Positions 18,166 through 26,404 of a stretch of 64,000 bases of DNA are shown one piece after another. A program made the translations under genes and the position numbers. How positions within the stretch are numbered: the stretch's first letter is position 1; every line of letters starts with the position of its first letter. The notes under the pieces are model-generated. The model worked only from the letters and a program-made list of their open reading frames with translations. It was not told where the DNA came from and did no database searches. The stretch is from Mesorhizobium sp. 65-26 (GTDB lineage Bacteria; Pseudomonadota; Alphaproteobacteria; Rhizobiales; Rhizobiaceae): assembly GCA_001899205.1 (NCBI GenBank), contig MKVL01000004.1, positions 291,691-355,690 on the forward strand, written 5' to 3'.

Positions 18166-18468
18166 TCAGGGCAGGACGAGCGGCACGTAGTCGATTTCCT
18201 GGAATGCCTCGACCTCCGGCACCCAGCGGTCGCGCACGAAGGCGACATGGTCGGGATGCTCATTGTAGGCGGTGTAGGCGCGCTGGTCGGCGAACTCCAT
18301 GGAGAAGCCGAACTGGTAGTCGCTCTTGGGGCTGATCTGCCGCAGCGCCTCGAAATGCCGCACGCCCTTGATCGCCGAGAGTATCCGCCTGGCGTCCGCC
18401 AGGAAGCGTTTCTCCTCCAGCGAATGCTGCTGGTGCTTGAGGGTGAAGACGACGGTGTGACGGATCAT
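18166..18468 (-). CDS. Dabb-family (stress-responsive A/B barrel) protein
   Basis: A 100-residue single-domain protein of the dimeric alpha-beta barrel (Dabb) family, starting MIRHTVVFTLKH and containing the typical YQFGFSMEFADQRAYTAYNEHPDHVAFV segment. Biochemical roles in this family vary and are mostly unknown. It follows nudC by 21 bp and is the last gene of the HIT-nudC-Dabb operon. Confidence 0.85.
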   Translation of the reverse strand: MIRHTVVFTLKHQQHSLEEKRFLADARRILSAIKGVRHFEALRQISPKSDYQFGFSMEFADQRAYTAYNEHPDHVAFVRDRWVPEVEAFQEIDYVPLVLP

Positions 18469-18489
18469 GCGCGCGGTTTCCTCGCTGTT

Positions 18490-19431
18490 TCAGGCGCTTT
18501 CGGTCCAGGCCCGGATCAGGTGATGGGCGATGGCGCCCTTCGGCGGCGTAAACAGATTGCCGGGATGCTCCCTGGCCAGCATCGAGAGCACCTCGTCGCG
18601 GCCGAACCAGCGGCAATCCTCGAGTTCGTTGAGGTCGGCCTGGATATCTTCGTTGAGCGGCTCGCCGAAACAGCCGATCATCAGCGAATAGGGAAACGGC
18701 CAGGGCTGGCTGGCGTGGTAGACGACGCGGCCGAGCCTTATGCCGGCTTCCTCGAGGGTCTCGCGGCGCACGGCCGCCTCGATCGTCTCGCCCGGCTCGA
18801 TGAAGCCGGCGAGCGCCGAATACATGCCCGGCGCGAAATGCCGTCCGCGTCCGAGCAGGCACTTGTCGCGGGTGACCGTCAGCATGATCGCCACCGGATC
18901 GGTGCGCGGAAAATGCTCGGCGCCACAGGCCGGGCAGACCCGCTTGTAGCCGCCGGCGCGCATCTGCGTCTCGTGCCCGCATCGGCCGCAGAAGCGGTGG
19001 TTCGCATGCCATGCAAGCAGCGCCGCGCCCTGCGCCATGGCGCCCGCGCTCGCCTCGTCGATCAGCCCCTGCATGTAGACGGAGCGGTAGTCGATCGCCT
19101 TGATCGTCTCGGGCAGCTGTTCGGGATCGATCCCGGCCGGAACCGCCAGCACCGGCCCGCTTGCGTCGAAGCCGAGCAGGACGCCGCCGTCGAGGGCGAT
19201 GCCGAGCGGCTGGCCTTCCGCCTCGCCGAACCAGGGGTCCAGCACGTCGCCCAGCATCTTCAGGAACAGCCTGCCGCCATGCATCAGCAGCAACCTGGCC
19301 CGGGGGTCGGCGAGCGCCTTCTGCGTCGCGTCGTCGGCGCGGTTCTCGGACTGACGGTCTATCGCGTTGCCGGCAAATCCGACGAACTGGCTCGGCTCGC
19401 GAAAAGGCGCGTCAAACAGGTGGAAGCTCAT
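18490..19431 (-). CDS. nudC: NADH pyrophosphatase (Nudix hydrolase)
   Basis: A 313-residue Nudix hydrolase that cleaves NAD(H), and in other bacteria removes NAD caps from RNA. A zinc ribbon (CGRCG and CPACG) precedes the Nudix box GFIEPGETIEAAVRRETLEE. Just after it stands SQPWPFPYS, the sequence that distinguishes the NudC subfamily from other Nudix enzymes. The gene follows the HIT gene by 39 bp on the same strand. Confidence 0.95.
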   Translation of the reverse strand: MSFHLFDAPFREPSQFVGFAGNAIDRQSENRADDATQKALADPRARLLLMHGGRLFLKMLGDVLDPWFGEAEGQPLGIALDGGVLLGFDASGPVLAVPAGIDPEQLPETIKAIDYRSVYMQGLIDEASAGAMAQGAALLAWHANHRFCGRCGHETQMRAGGYKRVCPACGAEHFPRTDPVAIMLTVTRDKCLLGRGRHFAPGMYSALAGFIEPGETIEAAVRRETLEEAGIRLGRVVYHASQPWPFPYSLMIGCFGEPLNEDIQADLNELEDCRWFGRDEVLSMLAREHPGNLFTPPKGAIAHHLIRAWTESA

Positions 19432-19470
19432 GCTGGCTCGGTGTGTTTCGGGATGGACACGGGGAGAAGT

Positions 19471-19896
19471 CTATAACGCCGCCCTGATCGTTTCGGCAAA
19501 CCGGTGCAGGTCCGCGCGGTGATAGGGCTCGCGCATGCCGTATCCCCACACCGGGCCGGGCCAGCCTGGGTCGCCTTCAGAGCGGGCGATGACATGCACG
19601 TGCAATTGGCGCACGATGTTGCCGAGCGCGCCTGTGTTGATCTTGGCGCAACCGGTGGTCTTCTTCAGCGCCTGCGCCACCATGTTGGTCTCGAAGGTCA
19701 GCATCGCCTGGTCGAGCGGCGTCATGTCGTGGACTTCCTCGGCGCCCGGTCGCTGCGGAACCAGCACCAGCCACGGCCAGCGGCGATCGTTCATGACACG
19801 CAATTCGCACAGGCCGAGCCACATCAACTGCTCGCTGTCCGCTTCCAGCCGGGCATCCAGCATGAATCCGGCCTTCAGGCCCGGCAGCATAGGCAT
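19471..19896 (-). CDS. HIT-family hydrolase
   Basis: A 141-residue histidine-triad protein, probably a nucleotide hydrolase or transferase. The triad region reads RQLHVHVIARSEGDPGWPGP. The first histidine of the usual H-x-H-x-H pattern is a glutamine (Q-L-H-V-H-V-I), and the two following histidines remain, the latter being the expected nucleophile. Other Rhizobiales proteins of this type appear to share this. It is first in a likely operon with nudC and the Dabb gene. Confidence 0.87.
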   Translation of the reverse strand: MPMLPGLKAGFMLDARLEADSEQLMWLGLCELRVMNDRRWPWLVLVPQRPGAEEVHDMTPLDQAMLTFETNMVAQALKKTTGCAKINTGALGNIVRQLHVHVIARSEGDPGWPGPVWGYGMREPYHRADLHRFAETIRAAL

Positions 19897-20005
19897 TTCC
19901 TCAAGGTTGCAGTCTTTTCAAGCTCTCGAACGCTAGAGCGGAGGCAAGGGGGCTGCAAGCGAATCATTGGCTCGTCACGGATTGGTGCTCGGATTCTTGT
20001 GCGCA

Positions 20006-20034
20006 CTTGCATTTCACCGCCGAATTGCCGATAT
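20006..20034 (+). promoter_or_regulatory. Promoter of the SRP RNA gene
   Basis: CTTGCA (20006-20011), a 17-base spacer and CGATAT (20029-20034) fit the rhizobial sigma-70 consensus. The predicted start, six to eight bases on, coincides with the first base of the SRP RNA at 20042. Confidence 0.65.
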
Positions 20035-20041
20035 GGGGGGT

Positions 20042-20137
20042 GGGAGGTTGGTGGTGGACGATCCACTCGCCAACCGGGTCAGGTCCGGAAGGGAGCAGCC
20101 CTAACGAGCCCGGAACGGGTCATTGTTCCAGCCTCCC
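20042..20137 (+). ncRNA. ffs: Signal recognition particle RNA (4.5S RNA)
   Basis: The conserved SRP domain IV is plain: GGTCAGGTCCGGAAGGGAGC followed by AGCC, the symmetric and asymmetric loops that bind Ffh. The molecule's ends pair as GGGAGG (20042-20047) with CCTCCC (20132-20137), giving a length of about 96 bases, normal for bacterial 4.5S RNA. It has its own promoter and lies 108 bp upstream of dnaX, a common arrangement in alphaproteobacteria. Confidence 0.95.
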
Positions 20138-20245
20138 GCCTCTTCGCCTTTCTCCCGCGACATTGACGGCGCAAAGCCGTGCGGGCGAAACTATGCGCGG
20201 GAATCGGCCGCCTTTCGGAATGGCCCTTGGAGCTTTTGCGGGCGA

Positions 20246-22060
20246 ATGAGCGAAGCCGGAAACATGGGGGCTGGAAGCCTGGAAACAGGCAAGGCGGCTG
20301 CCTATCGCGTTCTGGCGCGCAAATACCGTCCTTCGAACTTTTCCGAACTCATCGGCCAGGAGCCGATGGTGCGCACGCTCACCAATGCCTTTGCCTCCGG
20401 CCGCATCGCGCAGGCCTGGATGCTGACCGGCGTGCGCGGTGTCGGCAAGACCACGACGGCCCGTATCCTGGCCCGCGCGCTCAACTACAAGACCGCCACA
20501 GTAGACGGTCCCTCGGTCGATCTCTCTGTGCCGGGCGAGCACTGCCAGGCGATCATGGAAGGCCGCCATGTCGACGTCATCGAGATGGACGCCGCCTCCC
20601 ACACCGGCATCGACGACATCAGGGATATCATCGACCGCGTGCGCTACGCCCCGGTGTCGGCGCGCTACAAGGTCTACATCATCGACGAAGTGCACATGCT
20701 TTCCACCCAGGCCTTCAACGGCCTGCTGAAGACGCTGGAAGAGCCGCCGCCGCACGTCAAGTTCATCTTCGCCACGACCGAAATCCGCAAGGTGCCGATC
20801 ACGGTTCTGTCGCGTTGCCAGCGCTTCGACCTGAGGCGCATCGACGCTGGCGCGCTGGTCGCGCATCTTTCGGCCATCGCCGGCAAGGAAGGCATTTCCG
20901 TCGACGACGAGGCGCTGGCGATGATCGCGCGCGCCGCCGAGGGCTCGGCGCGTGATTCGCTCTCGATCCTCGACCAGGCGATCGCCCATGGCGGCGGCAC
21001 GGTCGACGCCGAGGCGGTTCGCGCCATGCTCGGGCTGGCGGATCGCGCCCGCATCGTCGATCTGTTCGAACATGTCATGAAGGGCGACGTGGCGTCGGCG
21101 CTGGCCGAGTTCCGCGCGCAGTACGACACCGGCGCCGATCCGGCCGCCGTGCTGACCGACCTTGCCGAATTCAATCATCTCGTCACCCGCCTGCGCTTCG
21201 TGCCTGGCGCGGCCGACGATGCCTCGCTGGCCGAGGACGAACGCCGGCGCGGCGCCGATTTCGCCAAGAGCCTGTCCGTGCGGGTGCTGTCGCGCACGTG
21301 GCAGATGCTGCTCAAGGGCATTCCAGAGGTGCAGTCGTCCAACCGGCCGGTCAGCGCTGCCGAGATGGTACTGATCCGGCTCGCCCATGCAGCCGACCTG
21401 CCGACGCTCGACGAGGCGCTGAAGTCGCTGGAGGGCGCACCGTCGGCACCGCCTGCGCCGCGCCCGAACGGCACGGCTCCCGGTCCCGGCAATGGCGGCG
21501 GCGCCAGCGCGGTGGCGCAGGCGCGGATGCCCGCTTCCAATGGCGGCGCGCAGACGATGCGGCTGGTCGAGACCGAGCCTGCCCCGGCGGCGTTCGTCCC
21601 GGCGCCCGAGCCGGTGGTCGAAACGCCTCCTGTCGTGGTCAAGTCGATCGCCGATATCGTCGCGCTCGCCGACTCCAACCGCGATCTCGCCTTCAAGGTG
21701 CTGGTCAAGCGCTGCATCCGCCTCGTGCGCGTCGAGCCGGGCAGGCTGGATGTCGGCCTGACGGAGGATGCGCCCAAGACCCTGCTCAACGACCTGACGA
21801 CGAAGCTGCGCGCCTGGACCGGGCGGAACTGGCTGGTGTCGCTGTCGAAGGAAGAGGGCGGCCAGACAATCACCCAGGTCGAGACGGCCAAGCGTGAGAC
21901 CGCCTTCCTCGACGCCAGGAGCGATCCGGCGGTCGCCGCCATCCTGGAGCGGTTTCCCGGCGCCAAGATCATCGACGTGCGCATACCCGATGCGCCGGAG
22001 GTGGAGACGGCGGAGGCTTCGGAACCGATCGAGCCGGCGCAGGACGACGACGAGATTTGA
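20246..22060 (+). CDS. dnaX: DNA polymerase III subunit gamma/tau
   Basis: A 604-residue clamp-loader ATPase. Walker A is GVRGVGKT (62-69), Walker B region [10 protein letters not shown], sensor 1 [19 protein letters not shown] with the SRC arginine finger, then a lid domain. After about residue 400 comes a proline/alanine linker and a C-terminal tau-like domain that binds the polymerase. The zinc-binding cysteine cluster of E. coli DnaX is reduced to one cysteine ([17 protein letters not shown]), as in other Rhizobiales. The ATG at 20246 gives the usual N-terminus; longer in-frame extension runs back into the SRP RNA. Confidence 0.94.
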   Translation: MSEAGNMGAGSLETGKAAAYRVLARKYRPSNFSELIGQEPMVRTLTNAFASGRIAQAWMLTGVRGVGKTTTARILARALNYKTATVDGPSVDLSVPGEHCQAIMEGRHVDVIEMDAASHTGIDDIRDIIDRVRYAPVSARYKVYIIDEVHMLSTQAFNGLLKTLEEPPPHVKFIFATTEIRKVPITVLSRCQRFDLRRIDAGALVAHLSAIAGKEGISVDDEALAMIARAAEGSARDSLSILDQAIAHGGGTVDAEAVRAMLGLADRARIVDLFEHVMKGDVASALAEFRAQYDTGADPAAVLTDLAEFNHLVTRLRFVPGAADDASLAEDERRRGADFAKSLSVRVLSRTWQMLLKGIPEVQSSNRPVSAAEMVLIRLAHAADLPTLDEALKSLEGAPSAPPAPRPNGTAPGPGNGGGASAVAQARMPASNGGAQTMRLVETEPAPAAFVPAPEPVVETPPVVVKSIADIVALADSNRDLAFKVLVKRCIRLVRVEPGRLDVGLTEDAPKTLLNDLTTKLRAWTGRNWLVSLSKEEGGQTITQVETAKRETAFLDARSDPAVAAILERFPGAKIIDVRIPDAPEVETAEASEPIEPAQDDDEI

Positions 22061-22088
22061 AACAGCACCACGCGTAAAGGATCATCCG

Positions 22089-22412
22089 ATGAAAGACCTT
22101 CTCGGCCTGATGGGCAAGGCAAAGGAAATGCAGGCCAAGTTCCAGGCCATGCAGGACGAGATCGCCACGCTCGAGGCTACCGGCGTCGCCGGCGGCGGCC
22201 TCGTCGCGGTCACCCTCAGCGGAAAATTCGAGATGAAGTCGCTGAAGATCGACCCTTCCCTGTTCAAGGAAGATGAAGTGGAGATCCTCGAGGACCTGGT
22301 GCTGGCCGCGCACAACGACGCCAGGGCCAAGGTCGAGCAGACCATGCAGGAAAAGACCAAGGCCCTGACGGCTGGTCTGCCCGTGCCGCCCGGAATGAAA
22401 CTGCCTTTCTAG
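22089..22412 (+). CDS. ybaB: YbaB/EbfC-family nucleoid-associated protein
   Basis: A 107-residue DNA-binding protein. It begins [19 protein letters not shown] and has the core [20 protein letters not shown] and the C-terminal [12 protein letters not shown] typical of YbaB/EbfC. It is 28 bp after dnaX. In most bacteria recR follows directly; here two other genes intervene. Confidence 0.95.
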   Translation: MKDLLGLMGKAKEMQAKFQAMQDEIATLEATGVAGGGLVAVTLSGKFEMKSLKIDPSLFKEDEVEILEDLVLAAHNDARAKVEQTMQEKTKALTAGLPVPPGMKLPF

Positions 22413-22437
22413 AAACCTTTGGGATGGGGCTTCGCGG

Positions 22438-22854
22438 ATGGTCGCGAACATCGAAGACCCGTCCGAAAGGCTGATCGAGCAGCGCTTCCGGAACAGGATC
22501 TACGAGATACTCGATATTCTAGCCGACTGCGACGCCGGCGTGGACCTCGTCGGCATCAGGGGATACTTCAACCTCTTCGAGGATTTCGTTCATCGCCCCT
22601 CCATCGAGATGGGCCTGTCGGCGCTGTCCAGGGACGAGCGGGCAGCGGTTCTCGAGATCGCCGACCTGCTCGAGCAAGCCAGCGAAGCCAATCCGGACTT
22701 CACCAGGAACGAGTTCGTCCAGAGCGGCTGGCCGGTGCGAATCGCGCCAAGGGCGAGGGAAGCACGCGACCTGTTTCTCAGGCGAGGGTTGTTCTCGGAG
22801 AAGGTCGAGGAAAGCGAACCCGGCCAGCCGGTCGCTATTCCAACGATTCGCTAA
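22438..22854 (+). CDS. Hypothetical protein between ybaB and sleB
   Basis: A 138-residue, soluble, acidic, helix-rich protein that I do not recognise. It has no signal peptide, membrane segment or cysteine cluster; the one cysteine is in LADCDAGVDLV. Sequence such as FRNRIYEILDILADCDAG and ALSRDERAAVLEIADLLEQA suggests a small all-alpha fold. It starts 25 bp after ybaB on the same strand, so it is probably co-transcribed with dnaX-ybaB. It interrupts the usual ybaB-recR adjacency. Confidence 0.7.
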   Translation: MVANIEDPSERLIEQRFRNRIYEILDILADCDAGVDLVGIRGYFNLFEDFVHRPSIEMGLSALSRDERAAVLEIADLLEQASEANPDFTRNEFVQSGWPVRIAPRAREARDLFLRRGLFSEKVEESEPGQPVAIPTIR

Positions 22855-23068
22855 TACATAGCCGCCGAACCGGCATTTTTCCAAAAAAATCCGTTTAAAA
22901 TCAATGTATTGCCGTGGAGGGTCGGCCTGTGTTGCTCGGTGCCGGTGGTCGATCAAATATCGTGTCAGATTTGTAACAGTGACCGCACAATAACACTTTG
23001 GCCATCTTTTTGCCCGAAAGTGTCTCATTCTTGCCGCAGCCTGGGGGCGGGCATCGAGAGAGGGTTAC

Positions 23069-23977
23069 TTGTTGATTGCCACGCGCTGGAAGACGCCGCT
23101 GTTGCTCGGCGCCGTCATTTCACCTTTGTTCCTGGCAGCCTGCAGCCAGACCGGCTCGCACGGAATGTCCACCGGCAGTCTGGCCAGTTCGCTCACGCCG
23201 AGCTTCTTCACCACGCGTCCCTATGGGCATACGCCGAAGGACAAGGAGTGCCTTGAGCGGGCGATGTTCTTCGAATCCAACCGGTCGAGCCGCGACGGCA
23301 TGGTCGCGGTCGGCACCGTGGTCATGAACCGGCTGCGTTCCGGCAATCATGGCAACACCATCTGCGAGGTCGTCGGTGAGCGCGGGCAGTTCGCGCCCGG
23401 CGTCATGACCCGGCCGATGAATTCGCGCGCGCTGCCTGATGTCGAGGAAGCGGCGCAGGCCGTGCTCAAGGGCGAGCGCAAGGCCAAGCTCAAGAACACG
23501 ATGTATTTCCACACCGCCGGCCTGCGCTTCCCCTACAAGAATATGCACTACACCATGGTCGCCGGCGGCAATGCCTTCTACGAGAAGCGCGGCCGCAACT
23601 GGCAGCCGCTGCCCGAAGAGCCGACCGTTGCGGTGGCCTCCGTCGCCTCGCCGACCGCTTCCGTGATGGTCGCGTCCGCCGCACCGGCGCCCGCCGTGAC
23701 CACAGTGCGCACGGTTTCCTCGAAGCGGACCTTCGTGACGGCCACCGCGACGGCGAAATCCGCGCGCGTCACCGCTTCGCAGACGATGGTGGCGATGCAG
23801 GAGCCGATGGCGGAGCCGGATGCCGCCCGTTTCGGCGGAACGGCGAACAACAGGGTCATCGCTTCGGTCGAGGCCCCGCCGCAGGAAGCGGCGATGGGTT
23901 TCCAGTCGACGCCTGAAAATACCGATGCCATCGGCGCGCTGATCGCCAGCCAGACGCGGCCCCTGCAGGAATACTGA
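23069..23977 (+). CDS. Cell-wall hydrolase lipoprotein (SleB/CwlJ type)
   Basis: A 302-residue protein with a lipoprotein signal ending LAAC (cysteine 25) and a Hydrolase_2 domain at about 55-170. The domain has the catalytic-glutamate segment LERAMFFESNRSS, VGTVVMNRLRSG and GERGQFAP. In other bacteria this domain cuts peptidoglycan; here it would act from the membrane during wall remodelling. The last 120 residues are Ala/Thr/Val-rich and disordered. Start: TTG codons at 23069 or 23072, behind the purine-rich site AGAGAGGG; no ATG gives the signal peptide. An AT-rich stretch of about 200 bp upstream probably holds its promoter. Confidence 0.85.
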   Translation: MLIATRWKTPLLLGAVISPLFLAACSQTGSHGMSTGSLASSLTPSFFTTRPYGHTPKDKECLERAMFFESNRSSRDGMVAVGTVVMNRLRSGNHGNTICEVVGERGQFAPGVMTRPMNSRALPDVEEAAQAVLKGERKAKLKNTMYFHTAGLRFPYKNMHYTMVAGGNAFYEKRGRNWQPLPEEPTVAVASVASPTASVMVASAAPAPAVTTVRTVSSKRTFVTATATAKSARVTASQTMVAMQEPMAEPDAARFGGTANNRVIASVEAPPQEAAMGFQSTPENTDAIGALIASQTRPLQEY

Positions 23978-24052
23978 GGCAGCTGACGCCGCGCGGCAGG
24001 GGCTGTCGCCATCCTTGCCGTGCCGAGTTCCAAAGCGGCGCGAAAAATCCTA

Positions 24053-24254
24053 GCGCATGACCCCGAAATCGGAATCGATTTTCGGAAAGGATCATGCGCC
24101 AAACCAAACTGTTAGAGCGCCCTTTGCGCGTCCAAAAGGACGCGCAGCGCTCTAAAGCGCGTCGCGATCCTTCGGATACGCTCCGCACGCATTGGTTCTC
24201 TTTGTTGCGCATGTCCTTGTCCCGAAACCGGGTCCCACTTTCGGGAGACATGCG
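24053..24254. repeat. Composite palindromic repeat island
   Basis: Three structured units lie side by side. 24053-24100 is a GCGCATGA...ATCATGCGC palindrome around CGGAATCGATTTTCGG. 24114-24153 is a near-perfect hairpin (AGAGCGC/GCGCTCT and TGCGCGTCC/GGACGCGCA). 24207-24254 is GCGCATGTCC...GACATGCG around CCCGAAA/TTTCGGG. The first and last resemble the dispersed GCATGATC...GATCATGC repeats common between genes in Mesorhizobium; a relative is at 44894-44936. The island sits immediately upstream of recR, whose own promoter was not identified. Confidence 0.65.
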
Positions 24255-24267
24255 TTAAACCGATGCG

Positions 24268-24873
24268 ATGTCCAAGCGAATCGCCGGTCCCGAGATCGAA
24301 CGCCTGATCCAGCTCCTGGCCAAGGTGCCGGGGCTCGGTCCGCGTTCGGCCAGGCGCGCCGCGCTGCACCTGATCAAGAAGAAAGAACAACTGCTGACGC
24401 CGCTGGCCGGCGCCATGGCCGAGGCCGCCGACAAGGTGCGCATCTGCTCGACCTGCGGCAATGTCGACACCGCCGATCCATGCCTCATATGCACGGATGC
24501 GCGCCGCGATCCGGGCACGCTGATTGTCGTCGAGGACGTGTCCGACCTGTGGGCGCTCGAACGGGCGGCGGCGATGAATGTGCGCTACCATGTTCTCGGC
24601 GGCACGCTGTCGCCGCTCGACGGCATCGGCCCCGATCAGCTGAACATCCGCTCGCTCATCGACCGTGTTGCCGGTGGCGAGGTGAAGGAGATCATCCTGG
24701 CCGTCAACGCGACGGTCGAGGGACAGACCACGGCGCACTATCTGACCGACCAGCTTTCTTCCTTCCCGGTCAAGATCACGCGGCTGGCGCATGGCGTGCC
24801 GGTGGGCGGCGAACTCGACTATCTCGACGAGGGGACGCTGGCGGCGGCGCTGCGCTCGAGGACGGCGTTTTGA
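24268..24873 (+). CDS. recR: Recombination mediator protein RecR
   Basis: A 201-residue RecR that works with RecF and RecO to load RecA at single-strand gaps. Helix-hairpin-helix [20 protein letters not shown], a four-cysteine zinc site (CSTCG and CLIC), and a Toprim domain ([12 protein letters not shown]) appear in order. The sequence ends in the usual [18 protein letters not shown]. It is separated from dnaX-ybaB by two genes and a repeat island. Confidence 0.96.
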   Translation: MSKRIAGPEIERLIQLLAKVPGLGPRSARRAALHLIKKKEQLLTPLAGAMAEAADKVRICSTCGNVDTADPCLICTDARRDPGTLIVVEDVSDLWALERAAAMNVRYHVLGGTLSPLDGIGPDQLNIRSLIDRVAGGEVKEIILAVNATVEGQTTAHYLTDQLSSFPVKITRLAHGVPVGGELDYLDEGTLAAALRSRTAF

Positions 24874-24886
24874 GGGGGCTTCGGAC

Positions 24887-26143
24887 GTGACTGTTTTCCT
24901 TCGCGGCCTTTGCAGGCTTGCCTTTGCATTTCTGCTGATCTCGCTGCTCGGACCTTTCACCCACCCGGTCTCCGCCGCCGCCATCGACGACCAGTTCCGT
25001 GCCTGGCTGCAGAACGATCTATGGCCCGAGGCCAAGGCGAAAGGCATCTCCAAAAAAACCTTCGATGCCGCCTTCGACGGCGTGAAGCCGAACCTCAAGC
25101 TGCCGGACCTGGTCATGCCGGGCGAGAAGCCGAGCAAGCCACGCAAGCAGGAGCAGGCCGAATTCGGCTCGCCCGGTGCCTACTTCGCCGAGAAGACGAT
25201 CGGCCGCGTCGTCACCGGCGGGCGCGCGCGCGCGGCGGCCAACGCCAGGACGCTCGCCGCCATCGAGAAGCGCTTTGGCGTGCCGGGCTCGATATTGCTG
25301 GCGATCTGGGGCCGCGAGACCGGCTTCGGCGCGGCGAAAATGCCCTACGACGCCTTCGAGGTGCTGGGCACCAAGGCCTTCCTTTCGGCCAGGAAGGACT
25401 TCTTCCGCACCGAACTGCTTGCCGCGCTGGAGATCGTCGAGCGCGGGCTGGAACCCGTCGGCGCGATGAAATCCTCCTGGGCCGGCGCGCTCGGCCAGCC
25501 GCAGTTCATGCCGACCTCCTTCCTCAAGCATGCGGTCGATTTCGACGGCGACGGCCGCGTCGACATCTGGAATTCGGTGCCTGACGTGCTGGGCTCGATC
25601 GCCAACTATCTCGACCACTACGGTTGGGTGAAGGGGCGCGGCTGGGGCTTCGAGGTGACGGTGCCTGCAACCGTTTCGTGTTCGCTCGAAGGGCCGGACC
25701 AGGGCAAGAGGATTGCCGACTGGGCCGCGATGGGGATCAGGCGTGTCGGCGGCAAGCCGTTCCCGGCCGCTGAACTGAAGGCCGAGGGCTTTCTGCTGAT
25801 GCCGGCGGGGCGCAGCGGGCCGGCCTTCGTCGTCACGCCCAATTTCTACGTCATCAAGCAGTACAACAACAGCGACCTCTACGGTCTCTTCATCAGCCAT
25901 GCCGCCGACCGCATCGCCTCTGGCGACAGCAATTTCGCCGGCAAGTGGGGCGATGTCGGCGGCCTCCTGCGCTCCGACATAGCGGCCCTGCAAAGGGCGC
26001 TCGAAGCCAAGGGCTACGATGTCGGCAGCGCCGACGGCCTCCCCGGCTTCAAGACGCGCCGCTCGATCGGCAAATGGCAGGCCAAGAACGGCCGGCCGGC
26101 CACCTGTTTTCCCGACGCGGACCTTGTCTCGGCGGTTAAGTAG
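24887..26143 (+). CDS. Periplasmic lytic murein transglycosylase (MltB type) with peptidoglycan-binding domain
   Basis: A 418-residue exported enzyme that cleaves peptidoglycan glycan strands to 1,6-anhydro products. A signal peptide (FLRGLCRLAFAFLLISLLG) precedes an SLT_2/MltB domain. The catalytic glutamate is E144 in WGRETGFG, with AGALGQPQFMPTSFLKHAVD and DIWNSVPDVLGSIANYLDHYGW downstream. The last 65 residues (ALQRALEAKGYDVGSADGLP) are a PG_binding_1 domain. The GTG at 24887, 13 bp after recR, is the only start that gives an intact signal peptide. Confidence 0.9.
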   Translation: MTVFLRGLCRLAFAFLLISLLGPFTHPVSAAAIDDQFRAWLQNDLWPEAKAKGISKKTFDAAFDGVKPNLKLPDLVMPGEKPSKPRKQEQAEFGSPGAYFAEKTIGRVVTGGRARAAANARTLAAIEKRFGVPGSILLAIWGRETGFGAAKMPYDAFEVLGTKAFLSARKDFFRTELLAALEIVERGLEPVGAMKSSWAGALGQPQFMPTSFLKHAVDFDGDGRVDIWNSVPDVLGSIANYLDHYGWVKGRGWGFEVTVPATVSCSLEGPDQGKRIADWAAMGIRRVGGKPFPAAELKAEGFLLMPAGRSGPAFVVTPNFYVIKQYNNSDLYGLFISHAADRIASGDSNFAGKWGDVGGLLRSDIAALQRALEAKGYDVGSADGLPGFKTRRSIGKWQAKNGRPATCFPDADLVSAVK

Positions 26144-26326
26144 CTGAAACCAAGCCAATTTTTCAGGAAACGCCTGCGAGGCGCGAGGCGTCGCCGACGC
26201 TTCCGGTCCGCCCGCTTCGCGTCGCCGCAACCGCTGACGATGCGTCATGCAGATGCTCGTTGCCGGTTTCGAGGCCGCCGGATATGGTGTTGACCAAATG
26301 GACAAAAACCGTGACGGTAATTGTCC

Positions 26327-26372
26327 GGGCCGCGAGGCCCAAAAAGAATACCGCCCGAGCCGGGAACTCGGG
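26327..26372 (+). promoter_or_regulatory. Two tandem hairpins in the leader of the dipeptide ABC operon
   Basis: GGGCC-GCGA-GGCCC (26327-26340) and CCCGAG-N7-CTCGGG (26354-26372) can each fold just before the first gene. Neither has a T-run. They may protect or regulate the mRNA; no riboswitch is recognised. Confidence 0.35.
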
Positions 26373-26404
26373 TCGACAAAACAACAAAACAGGGAACGAT
26401 CACC

